Positions 1 through 6,933 of a DNA stretch of 27,169 nucleotides are shown here, piece by piece. Position numbers and translations under genes: made by a program. The stretch's first letter is position 1. Every line of letters starts with the position of its first letter. The notes below the pieces were generated by a model. It saw only the letters and a program-made list of their open reading frames with translations, was not told the DNA's origin and did no database searches. This stretch comes from DASPJR01 sp035628505 (GTDB lineage Bacteria > Planctomycetota > SZUA-567 > H5-PLA8): contig DASPJR010000163.1 of assembly GCA_035628505.1 (NCBI GenBank), positions 1-27,169 on the forward strand. The letters are read 5' to 3'.

Positions 1-451
1 AGCGCGGCGGGCAGTACGGCGGATAGTAACGCGGGGCGCAGTAGCTCGAGTAGTAACGCGGATAGCTGTAGTAGCCCGCGTAGACCACCGGCGAAACGTA
101 CGTCGGCGAGGTGTACACAACCGTGCGCTCCGGCACTTCTACGACGCGTTCGCGCGTGACGATCCGTTGCGGCTCGCGTGCGACAACGCCGTTGCGGGTA
201 ATAATCGTATTCTCGCCCGCGCCCCTGTGGCGCAGCATTTTGACGATCACAGCGTCGGGAACTTTGGCCTCGCGCAAGCGCCGGATGTCCTCAGCTGTGA
301 GCTGAAAGGACGACTCCGAGTTTTCGACAAAAGCGATCATCACGTCAGTGCTCACCCCGCTGTTGGACAGCGAAATGATTTCTTCTGTATCCTGCGCCAG
401 CGCCACGAGCGGAACGAACAGCAGCGCCAGAATCCAACCGAACTTCTTCAT
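1..451 (-). CDS. Secreted Tyr/Pro/Cys-rich protein, partial (3' end outside window)
   Basis: The open frame begins at an ATG at 451 and runs off the left edge, so only about 150 N-terminal residues are visible. A good Shine-Dalgarno (GAGGAG, 461-466) precedes it. Residues 1-19 form a typical signal peptide (MKK, hydrophobic core, ALAQ), so export is expected. Residues 22-75 hold two copies of a short helical pattern of the form I-x2-L-x3-x-V-x-D-x-VI-x3-(I/L): 'IISLSNSGVSTDVMIAF' and 'IRRLREAKVPDAVIVKML'. Such paired motifs occur in many secreted proteins of unknown function. After a basic linker the visible tail is a low-complexity Tyr/Pro/Cys/Arg repeat (PRYYSSYCAPRYYPPYC). The gene is divergent from moaA. 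I do not recognise a named family. It may be a cell-surface or envelope structural protein, but that is inference. Confidence 0.8.
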   Translation of the reverse strand, partial: MKKFGWILALLFVPLVALAQDTEEIISLSNSGVSTDVMIAFVENSESSFQLTAEDIRRLREAKVPDAVIVKMLRHRGAGENTIITRNGVVAREPQRIVTRERVVEVPERTVVYTSPTYVSPVVYAGYYSYPRYYSSYCAPRYYPPYCPPR

Positions 452-616
452 TGCCTGCTCCTCCTCAGTTGTTTAACCCACGGATGTGACTGCTATTTGT
501 GTCGAAAAATCTGACGAGCGATTCCAGTTTTTCTTCAGAAGTTTTTTGAAGACCAGAGCAGTGATATTTATATCGCTTCAGCCCGCTAGCACTTCATCGT
601 CGCCAGGAGACCACAA

Positions 617-645
617 TTGACGCGCTGCCGCGACTGCCGTACGTT
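617..645 (+). promoter_or_regulatory. Putative sigma70-type promoter of moaA, leaderless layout
   Basis: TTGACG (617-622, five of six matches to the -35 consensus), a 17-nt spacer, then TACGTT (640-645, three of six matches at the -10, keeping T1, A2 and T6). Only 6 nt separate the -10 box from the moaA ATG at 652, so transcription would start at or next to the start codon. No Shine-Dalgarno lies just before the ATG. The same layout recurs before two other genes in this window. Confidence 0.4.
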
Positions 646-651
646 AGCAGC

Positions 652-1713
652 ATGCTGCCTGCGACGTCTCCTACGCCGCTCACCGACCTGCTGCGCCACG
701 GATTTACTCCGGGACAGGACCGCATCGTGGATGCGTACGGCCGCACATTCACGTATTTGCGAGTTTCCGTAACCGATCTGTGCAACCTTCGCTGCGTGTA
801 CTGCATGCCTGAAGAAGGCATGAAATGGCTGCCGCGGGATGAGATTCTTTCTTTCGAAGAGATTGTCACAGTGGTCGAAGCGGCAGCTGCGTGCGGCGTA
901 TTCAAAATACGGCTGACCGGCGGCGAACCGCTCGTGCGCAGCGATATCGCGACGCTCACCGGAATGGTCGCGCGCGTGCCGGGCATCACCGATCTGGCGC
1001 TGACCACCAACGGCACGCGCCTGGCGGAGCTGGCGCCCGAACTCGCGCGCGCAGGCTTGAAGCGCATCAACATTTCACTCGATACGATGGACCCGGTGAA
1101 ATTTAAAGCCATCGCCCGCCGGCATGAACTTGGCGAAGTGCTGCAGGGAATCCAGGCCGCTCAGGCTGCCGGCTTGCGGCCGCTGAAGATCAACATGGTC
1201 GTGCTTGGCGGCCTTAACGACGAGGAAGTTGCCAATTTTGCGGCGATGACGCTCGATCAGGAACTCGACGTCCGCTTCATCGAATACATGCCGCTTGAAG
1301 AAGCCAAAGGCTGCGCGATGGGCTCGGGGAACTTTTCATTTGTCTCCAACGACGTATCAAAGCAGCGCATCCGCGCGCGCTTTGGCGAACTGGAGCCGCT
1401 CGAAGTCGGAGAGAAGATGCTCGGGCCCGCGGAAGTTTTCCGCATCCGCGGCGCGGCTGGCCGAATCGGATTTATCTCCGCTATGAGCGCTCCGTTCTGC
1501 CGCTTGTGCGACCGGTTGCGCCTGACAGCCACAGGCGAAGTGCGCAGTTGCCTGCTCGACGGCGGCGGTCTCTCGCTCAAGCCGATCCTGCGCGGCGGCG
1601 GCACGCGCCGGGAGATCATCAACGCCTTCCGCCAGGCCGCGGCGCTCAAGCCGGAAGTCCACAAGGACTGGGCGGCGATCCCGCCTGCCAGTATGAGCCG
1701 CATCGGCGGCTAA
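652..1713 (+). CDS. moaA: GTP 3',8-cyclase (molybdenum cofactor biosynthesis)
   Basis: This radical-SAM enzyme converts GTP to 3',8-cyclo-7,8-dihydro-GTP, the first step of molybdopterin synthesis, in the cytoplasm. The radical-SAM cluster motif CxxxCxxC is at C44, C48 and C51, followed by GGEP at residues 90-93. The MoaA-specific C-terminal [4Fe-4S] ligands are C283, C286 and C300 (CxxCx13C), and the protein ends in the conserved Gly-Gly (352-353). The length of 353 aa is normal for the family. The ATG at 652 is the first usable in-frame ATG. It has no Shine-Dalgarno, but a promoter-like pair ends 6 nt upstream, so the mRNA may be leaderless. No other molybdopterin gene lies in the window; partners such as MoaC must be elsewhere. 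Function is clear from motifs. Confidence 0.97.
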   Translation: MLPATSPTPLTDLLRHGFTPGQDRIVDAYGRTFTYLRVSVTDLCNLRCVYCMPEEGMKWLPRDEILSFEEIVTVVEAAAACGVFKIRLTGGEPLVRSDIATLTGMVARVPGITDLALTTNGTRLAELAPELARAGLKRINISLDTMDPVKFKAIARRHELGEVLQGIQAAQAAGLRPLKINMVVLGGLNDEEVANFAAMTLDQELDVRFIEYMPLEEAKGCAMGSGNFSFVSNDVSKQRIRARFGELEPLEVGEKMLGPAEVFRIRGAAGRIGFISAMSAPFCRLCDRLRLTATGEVRSCLLDGGGLSLKPILRGGGTRREIINAFRQAAALKPEVHKDWAAIPPASMSRIGG

Positions 1714-1755
1714 AGCGCTGCGGGCGGCGCGCTGTCTAAATGAGCGCATCCTTTG

Positions 1756-1785
1756 TTGGAAAAAGGGCGTTGGCGCACATAACAT
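1756..1785 (+). promoter_or_regulatory. Putative promoter of the GT-C gene pair, leaderless layout
   Basis: TTGGAA (1756-1761), an 18-nt spacer and TAACAT (1780-1785) lie directly before the ATG at 1793, with a 7-nt gap. Each box matches the consensus at four of six positions. There is no Shine-Dalgarno before the ATG. The boxes are imperfect and the call rests on the repeated layout in this window. Confidence 0.35.
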
Positions 1786-1792
1786 CGGGCGC

Positions 1793-3850
1793 ATGGATCA
1801 AAGCCCGAAGCTGGATTTCGCGAAAATCGTTTCGACCCCAGCCGTCACGCTTCTTCTTCTCTCTATTCTCATCGCGTTGATGCTGCATGCCAACTGGAGC
1901 AGCCCGCTCTACCGCTTCGATGATGAATACCACCTGAAGCCCGCGATGAAGCTGAAAGTTTCACGCTGGTTTGTGCTGCGGGAGAAGTCGAGCTTTCCAT
2001 ACATTCCCGTGACCTATGCGTCTTACGTGCTGGATCTGTTTCTCTTTGGGCAGGACAAGAATCAGCCCGTCGGCAGCAAGGTTCAGACCGGCAGTGCGAC
2101 CGTCGCGGGCGAAAATCCCTTTTCGTCCGAGCTGCGCGACGCTACGCCATTTCCGATTCCATCCGCGGCTGGAATGCGCGTGATGAATGGGCTGTATCAT
2201 CTTCTGGCCGGATTTCTGCTCTGGCTGTTTCTGCGCCGGATTGGAGCGGGCGAGGGGATCGCGCTCATTGTCGCGCTGGTGTGGACCGGACACCCGATGG
2301 CGCTCGAATCCGTGGCGTGGATTTCCGAGCGCAAAAACGTTCTCGCCGCGGTGTTCGGCTTCGGAATGCTGCTGGCCTGGACGGCAGATTCAGAACGCAA
2401 GTGGCGCTGGCCGTTGGTGAATTTCCTTTATGTCCTGGCGATTCTCAGCAAGCCCAGCGCGCTCGGTCTTCTGCCTGTGCTCGCCGGCCTGGAAATTTTC
2501 CGACCCGGCTTCAATTACCAGCGTGGTGGCGACTGGGGGATTCTCGCCCGCCGGCTTGCTTTGCCGGTGCTGCTGAGCGCCGTGATGTCGTATGTCACGA
2601 TGCGGTCAGTCAATGTCGAGATCATCGATCCGCCAGGCGGAAGCGTGTTCACGGCGCTGCTGACGGACGTCGAAATTTTCAGCCGCTACATTGTCAACAT
2701 TCTCCTGCCGCTGAATCTCAGCTTTTTCTACGGAGTCGATCCCATTGTTTCACTGACCGACAGCCGCCTGTGGACGCACGGCCTGCTGCTGCTGGCGGTG
2801 TGCGCCGGAACGGTCTGGGCCGCCGGCGCAAAGTACCGGCTGCTGGCATTGCTCGGATTGTTCTGGTTCTTCGGCGCGTTGGGACCGAATGCCAACATCG
2901 TCGGTATTCCCTTCTGGATGCAGGATCGCTACACCTATCTTTCGTCTGCGGGACTGCTGCTGGCAGTTTGTTGCGCAGCGGCAGGACTGGCGCAGCGCGC
3001 GCAATCGCCGTCGTTCAAGCTCCATTATGCGGCATGGCTCTGGCCGGTGCTGATTGCAGCCCTGACCTTCACGCGCTCGCCGCTCTTTATTGACAGCGAG
3101 CGCCTGATCCTCGATGCGGCGCAGCGACAGCCGGGCTCGGCGATGGCCAGGCTGACGGCGGCGTGGGTCTTCAAACAGCGTTTTCACCGCCACTCGATCA
3201 ATGGCAGCCAGCCGAACCGGCAGCTCGCCGAGGCCAGCGGGCGCGCGATCCTTGAAATGTATTCAGGCGTCGAAAAGTGCGCCGATCTTTACGCGCACAT
3301 CGATCCTTTCACGTTGCGCGTTCAGAAAGCTGAAGTGCTGCCGATTTTAGGCCGGCTCGATGAAGCGCTCGCTGAGCTCGGTCCCGTGCCGCCCCCTGAT
3401 CTTCCGATGCTTCCCGATCATGGCGACGAAGGCGAGCTGATCATTCGGGGGCGCAATGAGAAGCAGGCTGGATACCCGCCGCATGTGCTCGCCAATGCGT
3501 GGCTGGTGCTCGGCGAAGTTCATCTGCGGCAGACGGCGCTGGATAAGCCCGTCGACGAGCGAATTGCGTTGAGTCAGCAGGCGCTGAGCGACGCGGAAAA
3601 CTCAATCAAGGTCAGCAATCGCGATTACAAGGGCCATATCCTTAAAGCGCGTGCGCAATTTCGGCTCGCGGATCTGCACGCGCAGAAAAATGATATGACC
3701 AGCGCCATGCGCTTTTATAACGACGCGCTCGCGACCTTGAAAACAGTGCCGGACACATCCCTGTCGTACAAATCCGCTCAGCAGGGATTGGCCGTGATGA
3801 CGCCGCCAAAAGCGCCAGCGAAAGAGCCATCAAAAGAGCCAGCCCCATGA
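1793..3850 (+). CDS. GT-C/TMTC-like multi-spanning membrane protein, first of a tandem pair
   Basis: This 685-aa protein has roughly 10-11 hydrophobic segments in its first 430 residues and a soluble, helical, TPR-like tail (about 440-685). The first segment (about 15-35) is followed by an acidic loop motif RFDDEYH with D43, D44 and E45, the position where GT-C glycosyltransferases carry catalytic acidic residues. Later blocks are TGHPMALESVAWISERKNVLA and GALGPNANIVG followed by WMQDRY. These resemble the HP-x-ESVAW-x-x-R(K)D/NVLA and ERY/DRY blocks of bacterial O-mannosyltransferase/TMTC-like (DUF1736) proteins. The likely role is transfer of sugars from a lipid-linked donor to an exported acceptor in the cytoplasmic membrane; donor and acceptor are unknown. 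The stop overlaps the next start (ATGA), which indicates translational coupling with its paralogue. Family membership is fairly safe; the activity is inferred. Confidence 0.8.
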   Translation: MDQSPKLDFAKIVSTPAVTLLLLSILIALMLHANWSSPLYRFDDEYHLKPAMKLKVSRWFVLREKSSFPYIPVTYASYVLDLFLFGQDKNQPVGSKVQTGSATVAGENPFSSELRDATPFPIPSAAGMRVMNGLYHLLAGFLLWLFLRRIGAGEGIALIVALVWTGHPMALESVAWISERKNVLAAVFGFGMLLAWTADSERKWRWPLVNFLYVLAILSKPSALGLLPVLAGLEIFRPGFNYQRGGDWGILARRLALPVLLSAVMSYVTMRSVNVEIIDPPGGSVFTALLTDVEIFSRYIVNILLPLNLSFFYGVDPIVSLTDSRLWTHGLLLLAVCAGTVWAAGAKYRLLALLGLFWFFGALGPNANIVGIPFWMQDRYTYLSSAGLLLAVCCAAAGLAQRAQSPSFKLHYAAWLWPVLIAALTFTRSPLFIDSERLILDAAQRQPGSAMARLTAAWVFKQRFHRHSINGSQPNRQLAEASGRAILEMYSGVEKCADLYAHIDPFTLRVQKAEVLPILGRLDEALAELGPVPPPDLPMLPDHGDEGELIIRGRNEKQAGYPPHVLANAWLVLGEVHLRQTALDKPVDERIALSQQALSDAENSIKVSNRDYKGHILKARAQFRLADLHAQKNDMTSAMRFYNDALATLKTVPDTSLSYKSAQQGLAVMTPPKAPAKEPSKEPAP

Positions 3851-5904
3851 GCAAAGCTACAGGCAGCAAAACAGGTTTCCTGACTACCCTCTATCATCCG
3901 CTTGCGATGAGCGCGATGCTAGCCGCGATGGTGGTCGTGATGCTGCATGCTTGCTGGCGCGCGCCGTTCTACAACATCGATGACGAGTTCCATATCAAGC
4001 CGGGCATGGTCGGTTCGTGGAAAGACTGGTTCCGCTTCCGGCCTGAATTTTCGGTGCCGTACATTCCCGTGACCTTTTTTTCTTACACGATCGACCTGAC
4101 GCTCTTTGGCGAAGACCAGAACAAGCCAGAGGCGCGCGAGGAGGAATTCACCGCAGTCAATCCGTATGCCGTGGTTGCTTCAGAGACGATGGATTTCCCG
4201 GTTCCGTCGGCGCATGGCATGCGCATCATGAACGGCGTTTACCAGGTGATCGCCGGGCTGCTGCTCTACCTTTTTCTCCGGCGCATCCATGCCGGATCGG
4301 GCCTGGCAGCGGTTGTTGCGCTGGTCTGGACGGGCCATCCGATGGCGCTCGAGTCCGTCGCGTGGATTGCTGAACGAAAAAATGTTCTCGCCGGAATGTT
4401 TGGAATCGCGACGCTCCTGGCGTGGACGGCAGGGCGGCACCATCACTGGCGCTGGCCGCTTGTGTATCTGCTTTACGGCCTGGCGGTACTGAGCAAACCC
4501 AGTGCGCTGGGCGTGCTGCCTGTCCTGATCGGGCTGGAACTTTTCGACCCGCAGCGCAACGAATTCCGCTTCACGCGTATCCGCGACTGGCTGGCCCTGA
4601 CCGAACGCATGGCAGTCCCGGTAATTATCAGCATTGCCGGCTCGTGGGCGACGCTTAAATCCGTAACGCGCGAAATCACGCTCCCACCCGGTGGCACGAT
4701 CTGGACAGCGCTGCTCACTGACGTCGAGATTTTCGCGCGCTACATCGAGAATATTCTTGTGCCGGTGAACTTAAGTTTCTTTTACGGCGTAGATCCGATC
4801 GTTTCGCTGGCGGATACAAGGCTGTGGATTTACGGCGCTTTCCTGCTCGGCATTTGCGGCGGGAGCATCTGGGCGGCGGGTCCGCGCTACCGCGCTCTCG
4901 CGCTTCTCGGCGTCTTCTGGTTCTTCGGCGCGCTGGGCCCCAACGCGAACATTGTCGGCATTCCGTTCTGGATGCAGGACCGCTATGTGTATCTCTCCAC
5001 TGCTGGAATGCTGCTGGCCGTCGGCGCGGGCATAGCTGGAATCGCCGCGCGCTTTCCGTCAGACAAGGTCAATCTCCCGCGCATCGCCTGGCTCTGGCCG
5101 CTGGGGATCGCCGCGCTGTGCGGCGCGCGATCGCCGCTGTTCACTGATACGGACAAGCTGAGCCTCGACGCCGTGCAGCGCCAGCCGGGTTCGGCCATGG
5201 CGCGGCTCTGCGCGGCCCAGATCTTCAAGTACCGCTTTCACCTGCATTCAATGAACGGAGCAACTCCCGACCGGGCAAAAGCTGACGCCGCCGCTCGCAC
5301 GCTGGCGCAGATTTATGAAGGCATCGAAACGTGCGCCGACATCTGGGCGCACGTGGATCCTTTCACCTTGCGCGTCAAAAAGTCGGAACTTCTGCCGCTC
5401 CTGGGACGCCTGGACGAAGTGGAGAAAACACTGGGACCTGTGCCGCCACAGGATATGGAGATGCTCTCCGGCTACGACGCGAAAGGACAGTGGATCATGC
5501 GTGACCGGCGGGCGAAGATCAAAGGCTACCCGCCGAAAACGCTCGCCATTGCCTGGGGCGTCCTGGGCGAGACGCATTTGCGCCGCACGGCGCTGCCGGG
5601 GATGCAGAACGAGCAGCGAATAGCGCATGCGAGGAAAGCGCTGCAGTTTGCCGACGAATCGATCAACGTCCAGGTGCGCGATTTCGAAGCCTATATCCTG
5701 AAAGGCCGGGCGCTGTTCCGGCTGGCCGATCTGCATGCCGAAAAGAATGATATGGAAAACGCGATGAAAATTTATCAAGAGGGCGTCAAAGTGCTCAAAT
5801 CCGTGCCCAGCGTCTCCCTCTCGCACAAAGCCGCGCGGCAGGGACTGGATCTGGTCACGCCGCCCAAACCGCCTGCTGCGCCTGTCCCGCAGAAGCAGCC
5901 CTGA
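3847..5904 (+). CDS. GT-C/TMTC-like multi-spanning membrane protein, second of a tandem pair
   Basis: This is a paralogue of the preceding gene, also exactly 685 aa, and its ATG shares bases with the upstream stop codon (ATGA). The acidic motif is NIDDEFH with D45, D46 and E47. The blocks TGHPMALESVAWIAERKNVLA, NLSFFYGVDPIVSLAD and GALGPNANIVG are nearly identical to the first copy. The extreme N-terminus, the loop before the second membrane segment and the proline/alanine-rich end have diverged. The C-terminal third is soluble and helical, with repeat-like segments such as ILKGRALFRLADLHAEKND. An ancient tandem duplication is the simplest origin. Equal length and coupling suggest the two work together, perhaps as a heterodimer or on related substrates. 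It is convergent with the next gene, with only 7 nt between them. Confidence 0.8.
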   Translation: MSKATGSKTGFLTTLYHPLAMSAMLAAMVVVMLHACWRAPFYNIDDEFHIKPGMVGSWKDWFRFRPEFSVPYIPVTFFSYTIDLTLFGEDQNKPEAREEEFTAVNPYAVVASETMDFPVPSAHGMRIMNGVYQVIAGLLLYLFLRRIHAGSGLAAVVALVWTGHPMALESVAWIAERKNVLAGMFGIATLLAWTAGRHHHWRWPLVYLLYGLAVLSKPSALGVLPVLIGLELFDPQRNEFRFTRIRDWLALTERMAVPVIISIAGSWATLKSVTREITLPPGGTIWTALLTDVEIFARYIENILVPVNLSFFYGVDPIVSLADTRLWIYGAFLLGICGGSIWAAGPRYRALALLGVFWFFGALGPNANIVGIPFWMQDRYVYLSTAGMLLAVGAGIAGIAARFPSDKVNLPRIAWLWPLGIAALCGARSPLFTDTDKLSLDAVQRQPGSAMARLCAAQIFKYRFHLHSMNGATPDRAKADAAARTLAQIYEGIETCADIWAHVDPFTLRVKKSELLPLLGRLDEVEKTLGPVPPQDMEMLSGYDAKGQWIMRDRRAKIKGYPPKTLAIAWGVLGETHLRRTALPGMQNEQRIAHARKALQFADESINVQVRDFEAYILKGRALFRLADLHAEKNDMENAMKIYQEGVKVLKSVPSVSLSHKAARQGLDLVTPPKPPAAPVPQKQP

Positions 5905-5911
5905 GCAGAAG

Positions 5912-6850
5912 TCATTTCTGCCGCTTGATAACGATACGCTCGTTGTCGTAGTCGATGCGCTGATCCACTTCGGCCAGCCGGCAGATCCACTGCATCGCGA
6001 GCTTCACTTCCATGCCGGTGACGCGCAGGGTGACCGGGGCGAGGTCTTTGTCTTTCAGTTCCGGGTCGTATTCGAAGCGGATCGCTGTCACGTCCGAGAT
6101 AAACGTGAGCGCCTCTTTGAGAGGCATGTCGATGAATTCGAACGAAACGTGCAAGGACAGGCGTGAAGCAAACTGTAACGAGGCCGGAGACCACGACGGC
6201 ACGCGTTCGGGCAGCACCATGATGTTGTTGCCGATCAGCTGCTTGAACTGGTCGATTCGCGTGCTGATGCGATTGCGCTTGTCGCGCCGCTTCGACCACT
6301 TCTTTTCAAATTCTGCCCGGGCGGCGGCGAATCTGGCCGCGGCGGCGTCATGAGCGGCAGTGTTTCTGCGCTGGGCTGCTTCAAGCTCGCCGTCGTCAAT
6401 CTCGGGAATGCGTTCCAGCTCCGCGAGCTTCTGCTGCGCATCACGCTCCCGTTCCTGCTCGGCCAGTTCCTGTGCGCGCAGAGCCGCCAAATCCTGCTGC
6501 AACTGCTGCTCCTGTTTCGCCAGCTCCGCTTCCATCGAGCGGACGGCCTGCTCCAGCGTCCTCTTTCCCGGTTCGCTCATCACGCGCAACGCGCGGGCGC
6601 GAAGCTCCCCGTCGTCGCTCTTCGAGAGCTGCTCAAGCCGCGCCCAGATTCTTTCGGCATGGCGCGAGAGCGCCAGCGTGGCGCGTTCGCGTTCATCGAA
6701 GTCGGGGCTGCTAAGCTGTGCGATCAACACTTCGGTATCCGGCTCGGATTTTGCTGCGGCTGCGTCGTGACCTTCACCGCACTGCGCCAGAGGATGTACC
6801 ATGGCGAGAAAAGGGACGAGCGTTGTAATAAAGAGGAGCAGCCGTATCAT
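5912..6850 (-). CDS. Exported HEAT-like / coiled-coil / secretin-N-terminus-like protein
   Basis: This 312-aa protein has an N-terminal signal sequence (hydrophobic residues about 3-22). Residues about 38-90 look like a short HEAT-type helical repeat (LIAQLSSPDFDERERATLAL). A long charged Glu/Gln/Ala/Arg stretch (about 95-205) is a predicted coiled coil. The C-terminal 85 residues have the pattern 'V-F-x-DMPLKEALTFIS-x-VT', a V-x-L-x3-GM-x3-LAMQ block and a final 'ERIVIKR', which resembles the STN/secretin N-terminal fold seen in secretins and TonB-dependent receptors. AAGGAA lies upstream of the ATG and supports the start. It probably acts in the periplasm as a scaffold or partner of an envelope complex. 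No secretin or ExbB/TonB gene is nearby, and I know no named family with this order of parts. Confidence 0.75.
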   Translation of the reverse strand: MIRLLLFITTLVPFLAMVHPLAQCGEGHDAAAAKSEPDTEVLIAQLSSPDFDERERATLALSRHAERIWARLEQLSKSDDGELRARALRVMSEPGKRTLEQAVRSMEAELAKQEQQLQQDLAALRAQELAEQERERDAQQKLAELERIPEIDDGELEAAQRRNTAAHDAAAARFAAARAEFEKKWSKRRDKRNRISTRIDQFKQLIGNNIMVLPERVPSWSPASLQFASRLSLHVSFEFIDMPLKEALTFISDVTAIRFEYDPELKDKDLAPVTLRVTGMEVKLAMQWICRLAEVDQRIDYDNERIVIKRQK

Positions 6851-6921
6851 CGACGCACTTCCTTATCCGTCTCTCGCCAGCACGAATACTCACGCCGTGT
6901 ATGGCGTCTAGACACTATAAC

Positions 6922-6927
6922 GAGGAG
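6922..6927 (+). promoter_or_regulatory. Shine-Dalgarno that decides the M16 peptidase start
   Basis: GAGGAG is followed after 6 nt by a GTG codon at 6934. This favours the GTG over the in-frame ATG at 6901, which would put 11 polar residues in front of an otherwise standard signal peptide. Confidence 0.7.
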
Positions 6928-6933
6928 TTTGCC

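Noticed and set aside
5248..5826. 192-aa open frame antisense to the second GT-C gene
   Set aside because: It is a shadow with no start signal or domain; the plus-strand frame is clearly conserved between the two paralogues.
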